Shown here: positions 1 to 7,244 of the stretch, one piece after another | How positions within the stretch are numbered: position 1 is the first letter of the stretch | How the letters are laid out: every line of letters begins with the position of its first letter | Assembly: GCA_964608495.1 (NCBI GenBank) | Contig: CAZSOQ010000214.1 | Location: forward strand, 1-8,979 | From: JAKORR01 sp964608495 | Lineage (GTDB): Bacteria > Armatimonadota > Zipacnadia > Zipacnadales > FEN-943 | Length of the DNA stretch: 8,979 nucleotides | Direction: 5' to 3' | Position numbers and translations under genes: made by a program | The notes under the pieces: model-generated | Told to the model about the DNA's origin: nothing | The model's input: the letters and a program-made list of their open reading frames with translations, nothing else | The model's database searches: none

Positions 1-2424
1 GCCCTGGTGGGCGCGCTGATGACCACTGCCGGCGCCGAGCCCGACGATACCAGTGCCCGCACCGTGTCGTCGCCACCTGCCACCGGGGGGAACGACTTCT
101 ACGTGTCGAATCGCAGCCCGCTCCTGCCCAGCCCGCTCATCAAGCTGCCCATCGGCAGCATCAGGCCGGAGGGCTGGCTGCGCGGGCAGCTTGAGCTCGA
201 GGCCGACGGCATGACGGGGCACCTGCCGGAGCTCAGCCAGTGGTGCAGGGCTGAGGGCAGCGCGTGGAGGTCGCCCGACGGCGAGGGGGACTTCGGCTGG
301 GAGGAGCTGCCCTACTGGCTGAAGGGCTTCGGCGACCTGGGCTACGTGCTGGGTGACGAGCGCATCATCGCCGAGGCGCGGGCATGGATAGAGGCCGTGC
401 TGGCGAGCCAGGAGGAAGACGGCTACTTCGGCCCGCGCGCGAACAAGGCTAACAACGACCTGTGGCCCAATATGATCATGCTCAACGTCCTGGAGTCCTT
501 CTACGAGGCCACCGGCGACGAGCGCGTTCTGCCCTTCCTCACGAACTACTACCGCTGGGAGATGAGTATCCCCGAGGACCAGCTCCTGCCCGGGAGCTGG
601 CAGAAGGTCCGCGCCGGCGACAACCTGCAGAGCGTCTACTGGCTGTACAACCGCACGGGCGAGGCGTGGCTGCTCGACCTCGCCGACCGCATCCACCGGC
701 GCACGGCGGACTGGACGGGCGGGATCGCGAGCTGGCACGGCGTGAACCTCTGCCAGTCCCACCGCGAGCCCGGCCAGTTCTACCAGCAGTCCGGCGACCG
801 GCGCTTCCTGGACGCGGCCGAGCGCAACTACCAGACGGCCATGAGCATGTACGGCCAGGTGCCCGGCGGGCTCTTCGGCGCGGACGAGAACTGCCGCCCG
901 GGCTACACGGGCCCGCGACAGGGTGCCGAGACCTGCTCGATCGTCGAGCTCATGCTCAGCGACGAGATTCTGCTGAAGATCACCGGCGACCCCAAGTACG
1001 CCGACCGCTGCGAGGAGCTGGCCCTCAACTCCCTGCCCGCCTCGATGCCGCCGGACCTGAAGGGCCTGCACTACCTCACCGCGCCGAACATGGTGCAGCT
1101 CGACCGCCAAAGCAAGTCACCGATGCTGCAGAACGGCGGCAACATGCTGGCCTACGACCCGCGCGGCTACCGGTGCTGCCAGCACAACGTCTCGCACGGC
1201 TGGCCCTACTACGCCGAGCACCTGTGGCTCGCGACGCAGGGCAACGGGCTCGCGGCCGTGCTGTACGCCGCCTGCGAGGTCACCGCGCGGGTCGGCGACG
1301 GAACGACCGTCACGATCCAGGAGCGCACCGACTACCCCTTCGACGAGACGGTGCGCCTGCGGATCTCCACGCCGAAGCCCGTGGCCTTTCCGCTGATGCT
1401 GCGCATCCCGCGCTGGTGCGAGGGCGCGACGGTCGAGGTGAACGGACGTTCGGTCAGCGTGGCGGCCAGGCCTCTCTCCTACGTCGTCCTCGACCGCACC
1501 TGGCAGGACGGCGACCGGGTGAGCCTGCAGCTCCCGATGACGGTGCGCGTGCGCAGGTGGGAGCGCAATCACAACGCCGTGTCCGTGGACCGCGGCCCTC
1601 TCACCTACTCCCTGCGCATCGAGGAACGCTGGGAGCGCTACGGCGGCACGGACGACTGGCCCGCCCTCGAGGTCTTTCCCGCCTCGCCCTGGAACTATGC
1701 CCTGATGCTCGACGGCGACGATCCGGCCGCGGCCTTCGAGGTGGTGCGCGGCGAGGGCCCCGTCGCGCGGCAGCCCTTCACCGTCGAGGATGCCCCCGTG
1801 CGGCTCGTGGCCAGGGGCAGGCGAATCCCGCAGTGGAAGCAAGAGTACAACGGGCTGGCGGCCGAGATCCAGGATAGCCCGGTGAGGACCGACGCGCCCG
1901 TCGAGGAGATCACGCTGATCCCGATGGGCTGCGCACGGCTGCGCATCTCGGCCTTCCCCGTGGCGGGCGAGGGTCCCGACGCGCACCTGTGGACCGAGCC
2001 CCTGCCGGCCCCGGCCACGGCTTCCCACTGCAACCCGGGCGACACGGTCGAGGCGCTGAGCGATGGCCGCGAGCCCAAGAACTCGAACGACCACAGCATC
2101 CCGCGCTTCACCTGGTGGGACCATCGCGGCACGGCCGAGTGGGTCGCCTACGACTTCCACGAGGCGCGCCGGGTCTCGTGGGTGGAGGTGTACTGGTTCG
2201 ACGACACGGGCGTGGGGATGTGCCGGGTGCCCGCATCCTGGCGTCTGCTCTACCGTGACGGCGACGAGTGGAAGCCCGTGACCGGCGCGCAGGAGTACGG
2301 CGTGGAGGCGGACAAGTACAACCGCGTGACCTTCGAGCCGGTGGTGACGCGCGGCCTGCGGATCGAGGTGCAGCTCAGCGACGGCTTCTCGGGCGGCATT
2401 CTCGAATGGCGCGCCGGCGAGTAG
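1..2424 (+). CDS. GH127-type (DUF1680) beta-L-arabinofuranosidase with C-terminal discoidin-like domain, 5'-partial
   Basis: Predicted retaining hydrolase releasing beta-L-arabinofuranose, probably outside the cytoplasm. Residues are numbered from the GTG at 7. Residues about 30-430 fit the (alpha/alpha)6 barrel. The Zn/cysteine site of characterised GH127 enzymes is intact: Glu308 and Cys310 in 'GAETCS', and the Cys pair 390-391 in 'YRCCQHN'. By spacing against HypBA1 of Bifidobacterium longum, Cys390 would be the nucleophile and Glu294 in 'GADENC' the acid/base. A beta-sandwich follows (about 430-660), with 'DRGPLTYSLRI' typical of the family. Residues about 673-805 look like a discoidin/F5-8C-type domain ('RFTWWDH', 'VYWFDDTG', 'RVPASWRLLY'). 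The frame is open to base 1, and 'ALVGALMTTAGA' before 'EPDD' reads as the end of a signal peptide, so the true start probably lies upstream of the window. An ATG at 19 is the fallback. The sister families GH142 and GH146 cannot be excluded. It converges on the minus-strand operon. Confidence 0.88.
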   Translation, partial: ALVGALMTTAGAEPDDTSARTVSSPPATGGNDFYVSNRSPLLPSPLIKLPIGSIRPEGWLRGQLELEADGMTGHLPELSQWCRAEGSAWRSPDGEGDFGWEELPYWLKGFGDLGYVLGDERIIAEARAWIEAVLASQEEDGYFGPRANKANNDLWPNMIMLNVLESFYEATGDERVLPFLTNYYRWEMSIPEDQLLPGSWQKVRAGDNLQSVYWLYNRTGEAWLLDLADRIHRRTADWTGGIASWHGVNLCQSHREPGQFYQQSGDRRFLDAAERNYQTAMSMYGQVPGGLFGADENCRPGYTGPRQGAETCSIVELMLSDEILLKITGDPKYADRCEELALNSLPASMPPDLKGLHYLTAPNMVQLDRQSKSPMLQNGGNMLAYDPRGYRCCQHNVSHGWPYYAEHLWLATQGNGLAAVLYAACEVTARVGDGTTVTIQERTDYPFDETVRLRISTPKPVAFPLMLRIPRWCEGATVEVNGRSVSVAARPLSYVVLDRTWQDGDRVSLQLPMTVRVRRWERNHNAVSVDRGPLTYSLRIEERWERYGGTDDWPALEVFPASPWNYALMLDGDDPAAAFEVVRGEGPVARQPFTVEDAPVRLVARGRRIPQWKQEYNGLAAEIQDSPVRTDAPVEEITLIPMGCARLRISAFPVAGEGPDAHLWTEPLPAPATASHCNPGDTVEALSDGREPKNSNDHSIPRFTWWDHRGTAEWVAYDFHEARRVSWVEVYWFDDTGVGMCRVPASWRLLYRDGDEWKPVTGAQEYGVEADKYNRVTFEPVVTRGLRIEVQLSDGFSGGILEWRAGE

Positions 2425-2443
2425 CCCCTTCCCGAGCTACTCG
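2418..2443. terminator. Inverted repeat spanning both convergent stop codons, possible bidirectional terminator
   Basis: CGAGTAGC at 2418-2425 pairs perfectly with GCTACTCG at 2436-2443 around a 10-base loop (CCCTTCCCGA). The TAG stop of the plus-strand GH127 gene (2422-2424) lies in the left arm, and the TAG stop of the minus-strand gene (2437-2439) lies in the right arm. The hairpin can form in transcripts from either strand. No T-tract follows on either side, so it is not a classical intrinsic terminator. Its position between convergent genes is the main support for a termination or 3'-end-protection role. Confidence 0.45.
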
Positions 2444-4446
2444 AACCGCGAGGCCGGGCTGGTTGCCCGCGCCAGCTCCGACACGACGCGCTTGACGGCT
2501 TCCCAGTGCGCGGGGTCGGTCCGCACGCTGTCCCACTGGTAGGCGCCGCCGCCGTAGCTGTACCAGAACACGGCCCGGGCGCCGCGCTCGAGGGCGTTGC
2601 GCCAGAACAGGCCCATGTCCTCCTCGGTGGGTAGCTGCCCGCCCGAGCGAAAGGCCTGGGCCACGAACCAGATCGGCTTCTCGGGCAGCGACTCCCGCGC
2701 CCGGTCCATGGCCCGTGCCACCGACGCCCCGCCGCCGCGACCGGGGTAGTGGTCGAAGAGGAAGACGTCGGCGCAGTCGCGGAAGGCCCCGGCATCGGGC
2801 CCCCCGAAGACCGGCATGGCCGGATGGTAGGGATCGAGCCGGTCCAGCAGGTCGTACATGGCCCTCACCCGGGGGGCCGAGAAGTCCGGGTCGAAGTTCG
2901 GCTCATCCCACAGCGTCCAGCACAGCAGCGACGGATGGTCCTTGAGGGCCAGCACGCGCCGCTCGATGGCCCCCAGGTCCACCGCCTCGCCCTGGTACCA
3001 GTCCCGCCGCAGACCCATCATCACCTTGAACCCGAACTCCTGTGCCGTGTCCAGGTAGGCCAGAGCGTTCTCGTCGGTGTCATTCGCATCGTTGTGCTCG
3101 AAGGCGTAGGAGTGGAGCGTGTTGAACCCGGCCCGCCGCAGCTCGAGGAACTCCGCGTCCTTGCGCGCGGGTCCCGGCTTCCAGTCGTCCGGGTTAGCGA
3201 AGACCCAGTACAGGCCGATTGGGAAGAAGGCCTCGCCGTCCACCAGCAGGTCGCCCTCGGGCGTTAGCGCCACCTCGTGCGGGGCCGTGGGCAGGACGCG
3301 CAGCGGCCGCGTTTCGCGCCGCAGCGGGCGCCCCGTCTCGTCGCTCACGACCACGGTCAGCTCGTAGGCGCCGCAGGCCAGGTCCGAGCCGGTCAGCGGA
3401 AGGCGCAGCCCGTCCCTGGCGAAGGCGGACTCCACGCTGCGCACCACGCGGCCCCTGCCGTCGCGAAGGGTCGCCGTGGCGCGCAGTCGGCTCACCACGG
3501 CCCGAGGCGTGCGCCGCACGTGGACGACAACAGGCCAGCGCAGCCCCGTGGTGTGGAACAGCGCGTTCTTGTACGGGTAGCGCACGTCCCACGGGTCCCC
3601 GAGCTGCCGCACCAGCGCCGAGCCCCCCAGCACCTCGCCCGTAGCGGCATCCGTCACCTCGACGGCGAAGGCCGGCTCGCCCTCGGCGAAGGGCAGCCGC
3701 AGCTCGATCTCGGCCGTCGCGCCCGGGCCCAGCGTCGCGCGCTGCGCGGGCGCCAGGGCCGACGCGGGACCATGCTCCGGCACGGCCCGCACCAGCACGT
3801 CGAAAGGGCCCTCGGCCGGTTGCCCGTCCGCCGCCGGTGCCACGCGCGAGAACGTGACTCGATAGCGCCAGGCGTCGGTCAGGTCATAGGGCTGCGCCGT
3901 CGGATCGCCGACCCGCACCGGCGCCGGCCGCACCTCGACGTCGTCTATCAGGAAGTCGGCCTTCCTCGACGCCACGAGGTACAGGTGCGCGCCCGCGTCT
4001 ATCGGCGTCAGAGGCACCGTCATCCGCCTCCAGCCCTGGCTCTCCCCGTCCACGCGTCGCATCACGGCCGGGCCCCACGCGTGCGGATAGGCCTCGATGA
4101 CCAGCGCGCCCGAGAGGCGCTTCACCCACGCGGACACCAGGTAAGTCGTCCCCTGCTCGAGCGGCGCGATGGTCTGGTAGACCCCGGCGTCATTGCCCGA
4201 CGTGTTCACGCGCAGGCACTGCCCGCCGCCCGGCCGGTCTGATGGCTCCACCGACAGCCGGTCGCCCCGCGCGGTGTTGACATTCACCGGCGTCCACGCC
4301 GCGGGCGTCACCAGCAGCCCCTGGCCCTCGGAGTGGTCCTCCGGCGGCCCCTCCATTCCGCCGTTGCGCACCTGCGGCGCGGCGGAGGCCGTCGTCAGCC
4401 CGGCGGCCACCAGGGCGAGCACAGGCAGGATTCCTCTGATCGTCAC
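2437..4446 (-). CDS. Secreted clan GH-A-like TIM-barrel protein with N-terminal carbohydrate-binding-like domain; nucleophile position is Gln
   Basis: Predicted extracytoplasmic glycoside hydrolase or glycan-binding relative, 669 residues. A signal peptide (Arg4, hydrophobic 6-17, likely cleavage after Ala-Ser-Ala near 22) opens the protein. Residues about 25-175 look like a CBM4/CBM22-type jelly roll ('NGGMEG' start, 'YLVSAWVK', 'FLIDDVEVRPAP' end). Two Ig-like beta-sandwich segments follow (about 190-285 and 300-390), then a TIM barrel (about 398-660) starting 'LVDGEAFFPIGLYWV'. Strand 4 carries 'LLCWTLWDEPN', so Glu515 is the expected acid/base of clan GH-A. The strand-7 segment 'KPIWFVAQAF' has Gln597 where a nucleophile Glu is expected. 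Start choice: GTG at 4446 follows AGGGGG by 7 bases and gives a compact signal peptide. An in-frame ATG at 4503, with GGAG 5 bases before it, would add 19 residues. The gene lies 71 bases after the 880-residue gene and is probably co-transcribed. The GH family and substrate are not recognised. Confidence 0.85.
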   Translation of the reverse strand: MTIRGILPVLALVAAGLTTASAAPQVRNGGMEGPPEDHSEGQGLLVTPAAWTPVNVNTARGDRLSVEPSDRPGGGQCLRVNTSGNDAGVYQTIAPLEQGTTYLVSAWVKRLSGALVIEAYPHAWGPAVMRRVDGESQGWRRMTVPLTPIDAGAHLYLVASRKADFLIDDVEVRPAPVRVGDPTAQPYDLTDAWRYRVTFSRVAPAADGQPAEGPFDVLVRAVPEHGPASALAPAQRATLGPGATAEIELRLPFAEGEPAFAVEVTDAATGEVLGGSALVRQLGDPWDVRYPYKNALFHTTGLRWPVVVHVRRTPRAVVSRLRATATLRDGRGRVVRSVESAFARDGLRLPLTGSDLACGAYELTVVVSDETGRPLRRETRPLRVLPTAPHEVALTPEGDLLVDGEAFFPIGLYWVFANPDDWKPGPARKDAEFLELRRAGFNTLHSYAFEHNDANDTDENALAYLDTAQEFGFKVMMGLRRDWYQGEAVDLGAIERRVLALKDHPSLLCWTLWDEPNFDPDFSAPRVRAMYDLLDRLDPYHPAMPVFGGPDAGAFRDCADVFLFDHYPGRGGGASVARAMDRARESLPEKPIWFVAQAFRSGGQLPTEEDMGLFWRNALERGARAVFWYSYGGGAYQWDSVRTDPAHWEAVKRVVSELARATSPASRFE

Positions 4447-4453
4447 AGCAAGA

Positions 4454-4459
4454 CCCCCT
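4454..4459 (-). promoter_or_regulatory. Ribosome binding site for the preferred GTG start of the GH-A-like gene
   Basis: On the minus strand AGGGGG lies 7 bases before the GTG at 4446-4444. It supports this start, which gives a normal short signal peptide, over the ATG at 4503. Confidence 0.5.
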
Positions 4460-4505
4460 GTCCGCGGTTGGGCACCCGTCGCCCCGGGCACCGGGCCGCG
4501 CATGT

Positions 4506-4512
4506 CCTCTCC
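4506..4512 (-). promoter_or_regulatory. Competing ribosome binding site for the alternative ATG start at 4503
   Basis: On the minus strand GGAGAGG stands immediately before an in-frame ATG at 4503-4501 (GGAG with 5 bases spacing). If used, translation would begin 14 bases after the upstream stop codon and add 19 residues rich in Gly, Pro and Arg before the hydrophobic signal segment. The start is therefore genuinely ambiguous. Confidence 0.35.
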
Positions 4513-4517
4513 GCGCG

Positions 4518-7160
4518 CTACTCCTCGGCGCGGACCAGCACCTGCGTTTCTCCCGCGCCCAGGTCCAGTCGCGCGCGGCCCGCCTCGTCCACCTCGACCG
4601 ACCGGCCGTCCCGCCACCGCCGCCAGCCGCGCTTCGCCGCCGCCAAGGCTCCCTCCAGACGCAGTTCCGCGGCCACGCCGGCGCCCGTGGGGTTGTGCAG
4701 CACAAGCCACACCTTCGCGCCCGAGCCGTAGCGCTCGACCCGCACGACCTCCGGCAGGACCCGCACGTCGGTGATCGGCTCCCAGCCGGCGGCCGAGAGA
4801 TCGCGCAACACCGGCGTGTACCTGCCCAGCAAGGCCAGATCGCTGCCCTCACCGGGAAAGACCGCGTGCAGCAGGTGCGCGGCGACCTGCGGCTCCGGCT
4901 GGGGCCCGTAGGGCAGGTCAGCCAGCGTCTTGCGGTAGGCCACGGCCCGCGCGAAGTCCGGGTCGGCGAAGGCCGCGGTCTCCGAGCCGAGGATGTCCAG
5001 GTAGGGCGCCGCGAAGCTCAGGAAGCCCGCCGACCCGCTGTTGGCCATGACCACGCGGCCCTTCTCGCGCAGCGACGCGGCCACCTCCCGCAGCCACTCG
5101 ATGCTGGTGAAGACGTTGACCAGCACGGGGCGGTGATCCTGCGTCGAGAAGCTCAGGGGGACGTCCGCATACGGGAAGTGCTCCCGCCGGTAGTTCACGC
5201 CGCGCGCGCCGAAGATGTCCAGCGCCAGGCCGTCCGGCCGGACGCCCTGCTCCTCCCAGGCGCGGAAGCCGTAGTCCAGCACCAGGTCTGTGTTGAAACG
5301 CCCCTTGCCGCCCGGGAGGTCCGGGTCCAGGTTGCAGGTGTAGGCCGCGGCGCGGTGGCTGTCGCCGATCCAGGGCTGCTTCTCGACGGTCCCGACGGGT
5401 CGTCCCTCGACGTCGTGGGCGACGGAGGCCACCGTCGCCCGCGCTATCTCGCGCAGGTAGTCCCGCGTGGTGTGGTCGCGGCGGTAGAAGTCCATCCCCA
5501 CCATCAGCAGGTGCCCGCCGCCTATGCGCGGATGGTAGAGCTTCTCGACCTTCGCCAGCTCCGCCTCGTCGCCCCCCGCGAGCCCGCGGACGCGCTCCCA
5601 GGCCTCCTCGGGCGTGGGGCTGCGATCGTGGTCGCCCATGCTCTGCTCGTAGTACTCCGAGCACAGGTAGAACAGCGTCAGGAGGCCGTGCTCGTTGGAG
5701 TAACGCCCCTGTTCGAGCCAGTAGGGCCCCCAGTCAATCGCCGCGCCCGCCGCGGTCAGCTCCGGCTTGTCCTTGGCGTGGCCCCAGCACGTCCAGGCGC
5801 CCTCGCGGTTCACGCGCTTCGTGAAGAACTGCGGGAACTGGTCGTAGTAGCGCTGCAGGGCCGACCGCATACCCCACGCCGGGTCGCTCCGGTAGACCAG
5901 GAAGCGGAAGGGCGCCTCCGACAGCGGGCGCCCGGCGTGACGCGCGCCCGGCGTCAGGCCAAAGTCGAGGGCAACGTAGAACAGCCCCAGCCGCGGGTTG
6001 TACCGAATCCTGTGCACCACGGGCTCGTCCATGCGCAGGGCCAGCACCAGTCCCCCGCGCTCGGGGTGGGCAATAACCCCCAGGGGGTACTTGGAGTGCT
6101 CGCCGCCCAGGCCGTAGTCGCGGCCCGTCTCCAGGTTCGCGAATTCGCCGCGCTCGTCCACGTCGCTGCGGCCGACCGAGATCGAGTCCCACCACCGCCA
6201 GCCCTTCCCCACGGGCAGCGCCAGGTACAGCGTCACCGCCTGGTCCTCGCCGCGCAGGTCCCTGAGCACGCCCGAGACCTCGATCCGCGGCCCGACCGAC
6301 CGGTAGGTGGCCTCCACCCCGAGGCCCAGACCCTCGACGCGCGCTCTGTGGCGAACCACGCCATCCGCCTCGCGGGCCTCGCCGCCGATCGGCACGGGCG
6401 GCCCGCCGCGGGCTACGTCGCGGACCAGAAGGCCCGTCGGCCGGCCCTCCGCCGACCCGACCTGCCGCCCGCCGATGTCCACGCGAGACACGCAGCCCGT
6501 GTCGCCCAGCGTCACGCGCAGGCCGCCGTCGGTGCTCACAGCGGCCCGGCCCCGCGCGGCCGCCGCCTTGAGCTCCGCGGCCGAGAAGGGCACGCCGTCG
6601 AACACGACGTCGCCGGCCCCGAGCTCGCGCAGTTCCAGGCTTGCGAACTCCCAGGAGTACCGGTAGGGATCCCAGGGCGGGCTGATCGGGCCGAGGTACT
6701 CGTACAGGTATACCTCGAACTGCCGTACCGCCGAGCGCTCGATGCCCGTAAGCCAGTCGTCAGACTCCACCCATTGCCCGACAGGGATGCGGTCGCGCAG
6801 GAGCGTCTGCTGGACCATCGGCCCATCCCCGCCGGCGCGCGCCTTGTCGTCGTAGAACACGAAGCAGAAATGCTTGTGCGCCACGGCGGGGTCCTCGCAG
6901 GTCAGGCGGACGCGGGTGTGCAGGCGTGTGAAGCGGCTCCAGTCCTGGGGCTTGTCGAAGACGCGTCGCAGGATGGGATGGCTCTCCTGGCCGCCATCCG
7001 CGCCAACCACCGCCCTCACGCCCTTGGGAGCAGCCTCGACGGCGATGGTGGACTCTCCCCCGAGCCCGATCAGCCCGGTCCAGGCGCCGGGGTCGGCCGC
7101 CAGGTCGAGGTCGGCCGGCGCCTGCGCGGCTGTGGACAGGATGAGCAAGAGCGCGAGCAT
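4518..7160 (-). CDS. Secreted large TIM-barrel glycoside hydrolase-like protein of unrecognised family
   Basis: Predicted extracytoplasmic carbohydrate-active protein, 880 residues, family not recognised. A short signal peptide (hydrophobic 2-9, probable cleavage after Ala-Gln-Ala at 14) lacks a basic residue. Residues about 20-190 form a beta-rich, CBM-like region. Residues about 205-425 resemble the galactose-mutarotase-like super-sandwich before many GH barrels ('GLRVTLGDTG', 'YLALPVGKGWRWWDS'). Residues about 430-780 fit a TIM barrel ('GAWTCWGHAKDKPEL', 'RPDGLALDIFG', 'VVMANSGSAG', 'YLDILGSETAAF'). Residues about 790-880 are a C-terminal beta-sandwich. Asp648 and Asp722 or Glu727, at apparent strand ends, are candidate catalytic acids by position only. 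The layout recalls GH36-, GH101- and DUF6259-like proteins, but I cannot assign one. The start is well fixed: ATG 7160 is the first start codon after an in-frame stop, which is the TGA of the upstream gene (7247-7245). It sits between two co-oriented genes. Confidence 0.85.
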   Translation of the reverse strand: MLALLLILSTAAQAPADLDLAADPGAWTGLIGLGGESTIAVEAAPKGVRAVVGADGGQESHPILRRVFDKPQDWSRFTRLHTRVRLTCEDPAVAHKHFCFVFYDDKARAGGDGPMVQQTLLRDRIPVGQWVESDDWLTGIERSAVRQFEVYLYEYLGPISPPWDPYRYSWEFASLELRELGAGDVVFDGVPFSAAELKAAAARGRAAVSTDGGLRVTLGDTGCVSRVDIGGRQVGSAEGRPTGLLVRDVARGGPPVPIGGEAREADGVVRHRARVEGLGLGVEATYRSVGPRIEVSGVLRDLRGEDQAVTLYLALPVGKGWRWWDSISVGRSDVDERGEFANLETGRDYGLGGEHSKYPLGVIAHPERGGLVLALRMDEPVVHRIRYNPRLGLFYVALDFGLTPGARHAGRPLSEAPFRFLVYRSDPAWGMRSALQRYYDQFPQFFTKRVNREGAWTCWGHAKDKPELTAAGAAIDWGPYWLEQGRYSNEHGLLTLFYLCSEYYEQSMGDHDRSPTPEEAWERVRGLAGGDEAELAKVEKLYHPRIGGGHLLMVGMDFYRRDHTTRDYLREIARATVASVAHDVEGRPVGTVEKQPWIGDSHRAAAYTCNLDPDLPGGKGRFNTDLVLDYGFRAWEEQGVRPDGLALDIFGARGVNYRREHFPYADVPLSFSTQDHRPVLVNVFTSIEWLREVAASLREKGRVVMANSGSAGFLSFAAPYLDILGSETAAFADPDFARAVAYRKTLADLPYGPQPEPQVAAHLLHAVFPGEGSDLALLGRYTPVLRDLSAAGWEPITDVRVLPEVVRVERYGSGAKVWLVLHNPTGAGVAAELRLEGALAAAKRGWRRWRDGRSVEVDEAGRARLDLGAGETQVLVRAEE

Positions 7161-7244
7161 GGCTGGGCTTCCCTTCGCGCGCGGTCGTCCACGGCTACCC
7201 GGCGGGATCGGGCGCCAACCGCGCGCTCCGCTGCGACTACCCCC
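7161..7244 (-). other. Spacer between the BtrH/C39-like gene and the TIM-barrel gene, with a 9-bp inverted repeat
   Basis: This 84-base gap contains a perfect inverted repeat, GCGCGCGGT at 7177-7185 and ACCGCGCGC at 7218-7226, with a 32-base loop. In the minus-strand transcript the stem lies about 17-66 bases before the downstream start. No T-tract and no convincing -35/-10 pair were seen. It could be a processing or mRNA-stabilising hairpin, or an attenuator. GC-only repeats of this size also arise by chance in DNA this GC-rich. Confidence 0.3.
7170..7175 (-). promoter_or_regulatory. Weak ribosome binding site of the 880-residue TIM-barrel gene
   Basis: On the minus strand AAGGGA lies 9 bases before the ATG at 7160. 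It is a modest Shine-Dalgarno match, but this ATG is the only usable start after the upstream in-frame stop. Confidence 0.4.

Noticed and set aside
19..21. ATG at 19 as the true start of the GH127 gene
   Set aside because: It would cut through the hydrophobic 'ALVGALMTTAGA' stretch, which reads better as the end of a signal peptide beginning outside the window.
462..1877. Long open frame of 471 codons on the plus strand inside the GH127 gene
   Set aside because: It is an Arg/Pro/Ala-rich translation with no domain, produced by GC-biased third positions of the real gene.
1117..2160. Open frame of 347 codons on the minus strand opposite the GH127 gene
   Set aside because: It is the antisense shadow of conserved GH127 and discoidin-like coding sequence, with low-complexity Arg/Gly/Val-rich composition.
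3277..4242. Open frame of 321 codons on the plus strand opposite the GH-A-like gene
   Set aside because: It is Arg/His/Pro-rich with no recognisable fold and lies wholly antisense to a gene with clear domains.
4470..4492. Short direct repeat GGGCACC at 4470-4476 and 4486-4492
   Set aside because: Two 7-base copies in very GC-rich DNA are expected by chance, and no further copies were seen nearby.
4447..4710. Extension of the GH-A-like gene upstream to 4710
   Set aside because: It would overlap the end of the 880-residue gene by nearly 200 bases and bury the signal peptide inside the protein; the added residues are low-complexity.
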